From an uncultured Collinsella sp. (GTDB lineage Bacteria > Actinomycetota > Coriobacteriia > Coriobacteriales > Coriobacteriaceae), in contig CABUTH010000031.1 in NCBI GenBank assembly GCA_902494465.1, positions 1-15,752 on the forward strand: a stretch of 15,752 nt of DNA, read 5' to 3'. A program made the position numbers and the translations under genes. Position 1 is the first letter of the stretch. Each line of letters starts with the position of its first letter. Of the stretch, positions 1-6,929 are shown one piece after another. Under the pieces are notes generated by a model. The model did not search any database, was not told the DNA's origin, and was given only the letters and a program-made list of their open reading frames with translations.

Positions 1-139
1 TCGGCGAAAGCTTGCACAGATTGCCTGCCACCTCGCGAGCCGTGTCGAGGGTAAGCTCACCCTTGGGCGGGAACATCTCAAACGAAACAGGTGCGGTGCC
101 CTGGGATGCTGCCTGCTTAAAAACCTCGTCGACGCGCAT
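1..139 (-). CDS. metF: Methylenetetrahydrofolate reductase, N-terminal fragment (runs off the window)
   Basis: Only the first 46 codons are in the window. Translation from the ATG at 137-139 gives an N-terminus with SFEMFPPK at about residues 19-26. This is the signature first beta-strand of MTHFR (usually SFEFFPPK), where the Glu (residue 21 here) is the catalytic acid in the E. coli enzyme. The family reduces 5,10-methylenetetrahydrofolate to 5-methyltetrahydrofolate with FAD, feeding methionine synthesis in the cytoplasm. The start is supported by AGGAG on the minus strand (complement of 146-150), seven bases from the ATG. The gene is divergent from the glutamine synthetase gene and shares the 140-565 intergenic region with it. 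The call rests on one strong motif and on MTHFR-like residues after it. The rest of the gene is not visible. Confidence 0.85.
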   Translation of the reverse strand, partial: MRVDEVFKQAASQGTAPVSFEMFPPKGELTLDTAREVAGNLCKLSP

Positions 140-303
140 ATCGTGCTCCTCTAGATACGTAATAGTGTGATGTGTTGTAAGGATTCTACAGCACCACTGT
201 GTCACGGTGGAGTTTCACTCGCTATTTGAGGATACCAATCAAAGATGCCTTGCTATCGGCTTTATCTATAACAGAGCGGCTAATCTGGGCACGGACTATA
301 AAG

Positions 304-329
304 ACTGGTATCTGATGCAAAATACCAGT
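304..329. repeat. 8-bp inverted repeat upstream of glutamine synthetase
   Basis: ACTGGTAT at 304-311 and ATACCAGT at 322-329 are perfect complements separated by 10 bases. No T-tract follows, so it is not a typical terminator. It could be an operator or a hairpin belonging to either divergent gene. Function unknown. Confidence 0.45.
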
Positions 330-452
330 TAATAGAGCTCCATCCCAAATTGACTACCCTTAAACCATGGGGAGAGGTCTGCTATTTATACAGTTGATTG
401 GCTGTTGAGGGTGGCAACGCCGCCTCGATAGGGTAACCTCATTGATTGGTTT

Positions 453-481
453 CGCGACAGCAACATAACGGTAATGTCGCG
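453..481. repeat. 7-bp inverted repeat CGCGACA/TGTCGCG in the glutamine synthetase leader
   Basis: CGCGACA (453-459) pairs with TGTCGCG (475-481) across 15 bases. With one bulge the pairing extends outward (TTCGCGACA against TGTCGCGGAA). The repeat overlaps the likely promoter/leader of the downstream gene and could be a dyad operator or an RNA stem. I recognise no family consensus. Confidence 0.4.
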
Positions 482-490
482 GAAACACGG

Positions 491-510
491 CGAGTCTAAG
501 CTATGACTCG
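491..510 (+). repeat. Hairpin CGAGTC/GACTCG in the 5' leader of glutamine synthetase
   Basis: CGAGTC (491-496) and GACTCG (505-510) form a 6-bp stem with an 8-base loop, about 45 bases before the Shine-Dalgarno region of the glutamine synthetase start at 566. No U-tract follows. It would form in the mRNA leader if transcription starts upstream. Its role is not evident. Confidence 0.4.
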
Positions 511-565
511 TTCGTTAGTAATCAACACCGCTTCTCACGCGGTGCCGATACGAAGGGAGTTCCGT

Positions 566-2653
<2,088 letters not shown>

Positions 2654-2684
2654 GGCGTAACTGACATATCGTCACGGTATTGAG

Positions 2685-2718
2685 CCGGGGTCCGCATCAT
2701 GCGGGCCCCGGTTTTGTT
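2685..2718 (+). terminator. Rho-independent terminator of glutamine synthetase
   Basis: An 11-bp G/C-rich stem (CCGGGGTCCGC at 2685-2695 against GCGGGCCCCGG at 2701-2711, one T-G wobble) with loop ATCAT is followed by GTTTTGTTT. It begins 31 bases after the stop codon. Confidence 0.9.
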
Positions 2719-2769
2719 TGCGAAGGACGCTTTGAAGCCCGTTTTGCCGCCGATTTGCCTAGGTATAAA

Positions 2770-2998
2770 GGGCTATGGGCAAAAAACGTCAAATATGAGT
2801 ACTGTCACAAGTCCTGTAACATTATTTATTTGCAAAATATGTAGTGTTACGCAACATATGCCCAAGTACTTAGCCGATAAACGTCTGCAATTTTTCCGCC
2901 GTAGGACGCCTGACGGCTAAATCGCCTTCTGAAGGCATGAAATCTCTGTAACTAAAATGGTAACAGTACTCATATTTGCCATTTTTTGACCACAGGCC
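2770..2998. mobile_element. MITE-like element with 38-bp terminal inverted repeats (non-coding)
   Basis: The left arm 2770-2807 and the right arm 2961-2998 are inverted copies that match at about 32 of 38 positions. The most conserved stretch is CAAATATGAGTACTGT. The 153-bp interior is A/T-rich, unlike the surrounding genes, and holds smaller dyads: GCCGT/ACGGC at 2898-2917 and GCCTTC/GAAGGC at 2924-2936. No transposase or convincing ORF is present, and I see no clear target-site duplication outside the arms. Size, terminal repeats and lack of coding fit a non-autonomous miniature inverted-repeat element. A large regulatory or structured RNA palindrome is the alternative. The arms are directly readable; mobility is inference. 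Confidence 0.6.
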
Positions 2999-3055
2999 TT
3001 GCGATGATGCCGGGATCCGCACCCTGCCGGGTTCGAATCCCGGCATATCGGTAGC

Positions 3056-3087
3056 AAAAAGCCCGTCACCGCGGGGGTAACGGGCTT
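3056..3087 (-). terminator. Terminator stem, copy A (minus strand)
   Basis: AGCCCGTCACC (3060-3070) and GGTAACGGGCT (3076-3086) form an 11-bp stem with one G-T wobble. On the minus strand a five-base U run follows (complement of AAAAA 3056-3060). It duplicates the terminator of tRNA-Glu but now lies behind only a tRNA 3' fragment. Confidence 0.7.
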
Positions 3088-3098
3088 CTTAATTTAAA

Positions 3099-3116
3099 TG
3101 GTGCCCCCAGCGGGAT
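3099..3116 (-). pseudogene. tRNA-Glu 3'-end fragment (att-like remnant)
   Basis: On the minus strand these 18 bases are identical to the final 18 bases of the intact tRNA-Glu at 3287-3304: part of the T-stem, the acceptor 3' strand, discriminator and encoded CCA. With the preceding A residues the identity covers 21 bases (3096-3116 and 3284-3304). Duplicated tRNA 3' ends are typical of integrase attachment sites, but also arise by tandem duplication and decay. No integrase lies in the window. Confidence 0.65.
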
Positions 3117-3120
3117 GTCC

Positions 3121-3142
3121 GCGGGCGGCTGGCTCCGCCCGC
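3121..3142. repeat. GC-rich 8-bp hairpin between the two tandem modules
   Basis: GCGGGCGG (3121-3128) and CCGCCCGC (3135-3142) are a perfect stem around CTGGCT. A second small dyad, GGAAAACGC/GCGTTTCC with one bulged A, lies at 3179-3198. Both sit in the 87-bp spacer between tandem copies A and B, which has no gene. Confidence 0.45.
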
Positions 3143-3203
3143 CTTCGCTGCGTCGCTTCGCTCCTTGCGTGCTGCGCTGGAAAACGCTTCGCGTTTCCTC
3201 AGC

Positions 3204-3304
3204 TCCGCACCCTGTCGGGTTCGAATCCCGGCGTTGGGGAAGAAAAAAGCCCGTCACCGAATTGGTAACGGGCTTCAGATTTCAAATGGTGCCCCCAGCG
3301 GGAT
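3204..3304. repeat. Copy B of the ~101-bp tandem module, continuous with the intact tRNA-Glu
   Basis: This copy has the same order as copy A: TCCGCACCCTG, a T-arm-like hairpin (GTCGGG-TTCGAAT-CCCGGC, 3214-3232), a minus-strand terminator (3248-3274), then the tRNA-Glu 3' end. Here the tRNA homology continues into a complete gene. The orphan T-arm reads on the plus strand, opposite to tRNA-Glu. No complete cloverleaf can be drawn around it. Confidence 0.7.
3243..3275 (-). terminator. Rho-independent terminator of tRNA-Glu
   Basis: AGCCCGTCACC (3248-3258) and GGTAACGGGCT (3264-3274) pair around GAATT with one G-T wobble. On the minus strand the stem is followed by a six-base U run (complement of 3243-3248). 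It begins 12 bases past the tRNA 3' end. Confidence 0.85.
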
Positions 3305-3363
3305 TCGAACCCGCGATATCCACCTTGAAAGGGTGGCGTCCTTGGCCGCTAGACGATGGGGAC
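3287..3363 (-). tRNA. tRNA-Glu (anticodon TTC), CCA encoded
   Basis: The minus strand gives a full cloverleaf beginning GTCCCCATCGTCTAGCGG. The acceptor stem GTCCCCA pairs with TGGGGGC (one wobble), the anticodon loop CTTTCAA carries TTC (Glu), the T-arm is CGGGTTCGAATCCCG, the discriminator is A and CCA is encoded. A -10-like TATACT lies just upstream and a terminator just downstream, so it is an independent transcription unit. It inserts glutamate at GAA/GAG codons. Its 3' end is duplicated at 3099-3116. Confidence 0.97.
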
Positions 3364-3373
3364 AGCGGGAAAG

Positions 3374-3379
3374 AGTATA
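3374..3379 (-). promoter_or_regulatory. -10 element of tRNA-Glu
   Basis: TATACT on the minus strand (AGTATA on plus) ends ten bases before the tRNA 5' end, the right place for a -10 box. No good TTGACA-like -35 is found at 16-18 bp, so only the -10 is supported. Confidence 0.55.
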
Positions 3380-3419
3380 GCAGACTTTTTTGCCGGCGCG
3401 TATATCGTTGGCAAACTGG

Positions 3420-3441
3420 AAAACCACCACATAGGAGCTGG
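3420..3441. repeat. Degenerate half of the REP-like hairpin
   Basis: The bases from 3420 match the left arm of the REP-like hairpin at 3619-3640: AAAACCACCACA is identical, then AGG and GC are kept with two mismatches. The complementary right arm is missing here. It is probably a truncated copy in direct orientation, about 200 bp from the complete one, and brackets the TGTAACA repeats. Confidence 0.5.
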
Positions 3442-3463
3442 CTCTCTATCCCGATCTTCAAAT

Positions 3464-3604
3464 ATCTCAATCTGTAACATCTGGGCGGGCAAATCGGCTC
3501 TATCTGTTACAGATCGAGACAAAAGGCGGGCGTCGGGACGAACATCTCATTCTGTAACAGTAAGACGACTTTTAACGGTCTAGATGTTACAGATTGTGAC
3601 AAAT
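3464..3604. repeat. Four alternating copies of a TCTGTAACA repeat
   Basis: The copies are at 3464-3482 (+), 3501-3520 (-), 3544-3560 (+) and 3581-3604 (-). In a common orientation each reads approximately (A/G)TCTC-A-TCTGTAACA; the last one has GTCAC in place of GTCTC. The outer pair shares a perfect 15-base match, CAATCTGTAACATCT (3468-3482) against its complement at 3583-3597. The alternating arrangement allows one long or two nested cruciforms/hairpins. Copies are too short and irregularly spaced for CRISPR, and there are no cas genes. It resembles small intergenic palindromic repeats; its function is unknown. Confidence 0.6.
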
Positions 3605-3621
3605 CGCTGGGATGGGTCAAA

Positions 3622-3656
3622 ACCACCACAAAGGTGCCTGTCCCCTTTGTGGTGGT
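3622..3656 (-). repeat. REP-like hairpin, also a plausible terminator of the MurT-GatD operon
   Basis: ACCACCACAAAGG (3622-3634) and CCTTTGTGGTGGT (3644-3656) form a perfect 13-bp stem with a 9-base loop. On the minus strand it lies six bases after the murT-gatD stop codon and is followed by UUUU, so it can act as that operon's terminator. Its minus-strand arm AAAGGGGACAGG matches the AAAGGGGTCAGG of the hairpin at 10961-10991, suggesting a dispersed REP-type family. That AAAGGGG(A/T)CAGG resembles REP sequences mobilised by RAYT (IS200-like Y1) transposases is from memory and unverified here. Confidence 0.65.
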
Positions 3657-3662
3657 GAGGTG

Positions 3663-5840
3663 CTAGGGGAGGAGCTTCATGGCGGCGTCGTGGGCGGCGT
3701 GCTCGTAGGTGTCGTCGAGGGTTTTGAGCGGCAGCAGGGCCGTGGCCTGCGCATCGCCGCGGCGCTCGAGGGCATGGGCGATCAGCCAGTCGGCGAGTTC
3801 GGGGTTTTTGGGCAGCGCCGGCCCGTGCAGGTACGTGCCGATGACGCCCTTGTAGATCAGACCCTCAAGGCCATCGTCGCCGTTGTTGCCGGTGCCCGCG
3901 ACGACGGACGTTCCGAGCGGCGTTGCCTCCGCGTCGAGCAGGGTGCGACCTCCATGGTTCTCGAATCCCACAAAGGGCTCAGGTGCCAGATCGGTTTTGA
4001 CGGCTACGTTGCCGATCAGGCGATCGGAGCCACGTACGGTTTCGGCGGCAATGACGCCCAGGCCCTCGATGCGATTTTCGCCCATATAGTACGAACGGCC
4101 GAGCAGCTGATAGCTGCCACAGATGGCAAGCAGCGAGCCGCCATCCTCAACATAGGCCTCGACCTTGTCTTTTTGGGCGAGCAGCTCGTGTGCCACGGCT
4201 AGCTGGTCGCGGTCGGAGCCGCCACCCATCATGACGATATCGGCATCGGTCAAATCAAGCGTTTCGCCCATACGGACCTCGTCCACGCGCACGGGAATGC
4301 CACGCCAGGCGCAGCGGCGCTCGAGGGCGATGACGTTGCCGCCGTCGCCGTAGAGGTTAAGGGCATCGGGATACAGGTAGACGATGCGCAGCGGGCGCGA
4401 AAGCTCGACTGGCGCGATACCGACAGGAAGAGCGCTGCCGTCGGCACGGGCTACGGCGCGCCCAGCAACAGCGTCGGCGGTGGCGCCTTTCAGCCCGTCG
4501 AGCTCCTTGACCAGCGGCGGGAAGGCCGTGTAGTTGGCGACGGCGTAGAAGGTGTCATCAGCGGCCTCGTTTGCCACGGCGCCAATTGCCTGCGCGACGT
4601 CCGAGATAATCGCGGCATCGATGCCGGCATACTTGAGGCGCACCTGCATGTCGTGTGCGCGCGTGCCGCCGGCAAAGGCGACAAGACCCGGCGTGTCGGC
4701 GATGCGCTCAAAGTCGACGTCGTAGATCCACGAAACATCGTGGCCGTCGGCGTCGTTGTCGTTAAGGAAGAAAGCGCAGAGTCTGCCGCCCGCCGTCTTA
4801 ATGGATTGGATCTGTCGATCGAAGCCCACGGGATTCTTGGCCAGGTTTGCCTCGACGGTGCGGCCGGCGATATCCCAGCGGCCCATGCGTCCGCCAGCGG
4901 GCACATAGGCATCGAGCGTAGGCTGTAGAAGCGCCGTATCCACGCCCAACTCGTGCGCGGCAAAGAAGGCGGCGGCAACGTTGTAGACCATGTACAGGCC
5001 GTTGTAGCGTGTGGCGATGTGTGCGGCAGCCGCGTCAGGCGCAGATCCAAAGATCAGGTCAAAGTTGTAGCCGTCGCAGCCGAGCTCCACGCCCGTCACG
5101 CGACGGACAAGCGCAGGGCGGGCCCAGCCGCACGAGGGGCAATGGTAGGCGCCGAGCTGGCCGTATTGCACGTAGTCATACTCCAGCGGCGCGTTGCACT
5201 GTGAGCAAAAACGTGAGTCGCTAATACGGTCGGACTCGGTGTTGGTGGCGCCGTCGATGCCAAAGGCAATGCTCGCGTTGGGAACGCGCGCGGCAATCGA
5301 GGCGCACAACGGGTCGTCGGCGTTGTAGATGAGCGTTGTCGTCGGAGAGAGCTCCAACGCATGGACGATGACGTCTTGGGTATGGTCGATTTCGCCGTAG
5401 CGGTCTAGCTGGTCGCGGAACAGGTTGAGCAGTACGAAGTACGTCGGCTTGAGCTTGGGCAGGACGCGCACGGTGTAGAGCTCGTCGCATTCAAAAACGC
5501 CCACGCGCTTGCCGCTGCTGGTGTGCTTAAGGCCGCTGCGAGCCTCGAGCAGAGCACCCACCACACCAGGCTCCATATTGTTGCCGGCACGGTTGCACAC
5601 CACGGTGGCACCGCTGGCAGCAACGGCGTCGGCGATGAGGTTGGAGGTGGTGGTCTTACCGTTGGTGCCGGTGATCACCACACTGCGGTCGACAAGGCCG
5701 GCGAGGTCGCTCAGCAGCTCGGGGTCGATCTTCATGGCGATGCGGCCGGGGAGTACGCCGCCCTGGCGCTTAAGGACGGAGCGCAGCCCCCAGCGGGCGA
5801 TATCGCTCGAGGTACAGGCAAGAGATGAGCGGAGGTTCAT
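3663..5840 (-). CDS. Single-chain MurT-GatD fusion: lipid II isoglutaminyl synthase (glutamine-hydrolysing)
   Basis: This 725-aa protein joins two normally separate subunits. Residues 1 to about 445 are MurT: P-loop GTNGKTT at 58-64, a FRDQLDRYGEID block, a Cys4 zinc ribbon (C212, C215, C234, C237), and the DUF1727 segment with NDNDADGHDVSW at 360-371, the region expected to hold the Asp that completes the GatD triad. After a ~35-residue Ala/Gly-rich linker, residues about 483-715 are GatD, a class I glutaminase: LNLYGDGGN, GGGSDRDQ, nucleophile Cys574 in AICGSYQ, ENHGGRT, and His672 in TYLHGPALPKN. The enzyme amidates D-Glu of the lipid II stem peptide to D-isoglutamine, using ATP and glutamine, at the inner face of the membrane. 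No stop or frameshift lies between the halves. It is the last gene of the minus operon, 45 bases after the second TPR gene. Confidence 0.93.
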   Translation of the reverse strand: MNLRSSLACTSSDIARWGLRSVLKRQGGVLPGRIAMKIDPELLSDLAGLVDRSVVITGTNGKTTTSNLIADAVAASGATVVCNRAGNNMEPGVVGALLEARSGLKHTSSGKRVGVFECDELYTVRVLPKLKPTYFVLLNLFRDQLDRYGEIDHTQDVIVHALELSPTTTLIYNADDPLCASIAARVPNASIAFGIDGATNTESDRISDSRFCSQCNAPLEYDYVQYGQLGAYHCPSCGWARPALVRRVTGVELGCDGYNFDLIFGSAPDAAAAHIATRYNGLYMVYNVAAAFFAAHELGVDTALLQPTLDAYVPAGGRMGRWDIAGRTVEANLAKNPVGFDRQIQSIKTAGGRLCAFFLNDNDADGHDVSWIYDVDFERIADTPGLVAFAGGTRAHDMQVRLKYAGIDAAIISDVAQAIGAVANEAADDTFYAVANYTAFPPLVKELDGLKGATADAVAGRAVARADGSALPVGIAPVELSRPLRIVYLYPDALNLYGDGGNVIALERRCAWRGIPVRVDEVRMGETLDLTDADIVMMGGGSDRDQLAVAHELLAQKDKVEAYVEDGGSLLAICGSYQLLGRSYYMGENRIEGLGVIAAETVRGSDRLIGNVAVKTDLAPEPFVGFENHGGRTLLDAEATPLGTSVVAGTGNNGDDGLEGLIYKGVIGTYLHGPALPKNPELADWLIAHALERRGDAQATALLPLKTLDDTYEHAAHDAAMKLLP

Positions 5841-5885
5841 GAAACCGTTCCTAACGTAAACGACATGGTCGGGTTGAGTGCGTCA

Positions 5886-6929
5886 CTAAAAACCGTAGCG
5901 GCGCGCAAATTCCTGGGCAAGCTGCGACACGTCTTCGCAGGCATTGGCCCAGGGGGCAAAGTCGGGAGTGTCCGAGATAATGCCGTCCGCTTCCCAAACG
6001 GCCTGGTGCGAAAGGTCCCAGGGATCGCGTGGCTCGGGCCGGCAGGGAAGGTACGGCGTCTGATACATGGGGTTCAGCAAAAAGAACGCGCCGCCCTCGC
6101 AGCGGTTGGCAAACTCGCGCAGCGCGCGTGTCGCCGGGCGCATCTTGTTTGTTTTGAACAGCAGAATCGTGCGGGCGAGCAGGTACCAGGGGGAGTTCTC
6201 GAGTGCATCAGCCCCGATCTCTTCCTCGAGCTGGTGAGCCAGGGCAAAAAAGCCGTCCTGGTCTTCCAGGCGAGCGAGGGCGAGCAACACGGTGCCTGCG
6301 GCTCGGGTGGGGTAGCCTTCCGCCTTAAGGACGCGGCGGGCGTAGTTGGCGGCAGCACGGTAGCGGGCGCTCGCCATGCACAGCTGCGAGATGGCCTCGA
6401 GCGTGTGGAGCCACCCGATAAGTGCCGGCTCGTTCACGGTGAGATCTGCCGCCGTCACGCCGTCCGTCAAAACTTTGTTGGCCCAGTAGTGTGGGGCCTC
6501 CATATCGAACCCGGGCACACTTTGCTGCAGGTAATCGGTCGTGGTCGCCTCGAGCTTCATCAGGTCGCCCAGGCAGGCGTCAACGGGCGTGTCCGCCAAA
6601 ATGATGGCGAGCAGCTGGGCATCGACGGCCAGCGCATCGACGCGGACAATCTTGAGCAGCTCATCGCGCATGTCGTCGAACAGACGATTGCGCGTCTGCT
6701 CGAACTCCTCGTCGCTGCCCATATCCTCGATGCGATGGAGCTCGTCGAGCAGGTGGCGATGAACACCGGCGTAGGACAGCAGTGCCTGAGCATGCTCGGT
6801 CTGCGCATACTTATGAGGGTTGACGCTCACGTCGTTATGGACAAGCTCGCGTGCTGCATCGGTGAGTTCGGGGTGCGACGCCAGATAGGTGCGCTCCAGG
6901 TAGGCGGGGATGTAGACGCTCGGATCCAT
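5886..6929 (-). CDS. TPR-like helical-repeat protein, second of a coupled pair
   Basis: The 347-residue protein has no signal peptide or membrane segment and consists almost wholly of predicted amphipathic helices. Segments such as ASARYRAAANYARRVLKAEG and the following LLALARLEDQDGFFALAHQLEEEIG have the helix-turn-helix spacing of tetratricopeptide repeats, but they are divergent and I cannot name a family. Its ATG overlaps the TAA of the upstream TPR gene by one base (TAATG), so translation is probably coupled. It ends 45 bases before the murT-gatD start, which places it in the same operon. TPR proteins usually act as protein-binding scaffolds. A link with peptidoglycan amidation or lipid II supply is inferred from position only. 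Confidence 0.75.
   Translation of the reverse strand: MDPSVYIPAYLERTYLASHPELTDAARELVHNDVSVNPHKYAQTEHAQALLSYAGVHRHLLDELHRIEDMGSDEEFEQTRNRLFDDMRDELLKIVRVDALAVDAQLLAIILADTPVDACLGDLMKLEATTTDYLQQSVPGFDMEAPHYWANKVLTDGVTAADLTVNEPALIGWLHTLEAISQLCMASARYRAAANYARRVLKAEGYPTRAAGTVLLALARLEDQDGFFALAHQLEEEIGADALENSPWYLLARTILLFKTNKMRPATRALREFANRCEGGAFFLLNPMYQTPYLPCRPEPRDPWDLSHQAVWEADGIISDTPDFAPWANACEDVSQLAQEFARRYGF

Larger units (their letters stand above)
140..565. other. Gene-free divergent leader between metF and the glutamine synthetase gene
   Basis: No convincing coding sequence is present. The region is more A/T-rich than its neighbours and holds three inverted repeats, listed separately: 304-329, 453-481 and 491-510. 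A weak sigma-70-like candidate for the plus-strand gene is TTGAGG at 405-410 with TAGGGT at 429-434 (18-bp spacer). TTGATT at 442-447 is another possible -35 without a good -10. I see no recognisable riboswitch or known nitrogen-regulator operator, but the long leader and the repeats suggest regulation of glutamine synthetase. Confidence 0.5.
3016..3116. repeat. Copy A of a ~101-bp tandem module (T-arm-like segment, terminator, tRNA-Glu 3' end)
   Basis: This copy runs from TCCGCACCCTG through a T-arm-like hairpin (GCCGGG-TTCGAAT-CCCGGC, 3026-3044), a minus-strand terminator stem (3060-3086) and the last 18 bases of a tRNA-Glu gene including CCA (3099-3116, read on the minus strand). Copy B lies 188 bp downstream with the same order. 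In this copy the tRNA homology stops after GCGGGAT, within the 3' strand of the T-stem. No D-arm, anticodon arm or 5' acceptor strand is attached to either tRNA-like part. Confidence 0.7.

Noticed and set aside
503..565. Upstream in-frame ATG for glutamine synthetase (21 extra residues)
   Set aside because: It lies in a leader hairpin without a ribosome site, while the ATG at 566 has AAGGGAG at a good distance and gives a normal GSIII N-terminus.
2699..2920. 73-codon frame running through the glnN terminator and the MITE-like element
   Set aside because: It starts inside a terminator stem, has no ribosome site and crosses the left inverted repeat.
3002..3240. Two extra complete tRNA genes on the plus strand
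   Set aside because: Only the T-arms can be drawn; no D-arm, anticodon arm or matching acceptor strand is found upstream.
3115..3477. Short plus- and minus-strand ORFs across tRNA-Glu and the tandem repeats
   Set aside because: They are translations of the tRNA, terminators and repeat modules, a common source of spurious gene calls.
3464..3604. CRISPR array
   Set aside because: The repeats alternate in orientation, are short and imperfect, the spacers are irregular and there are no cas genes.
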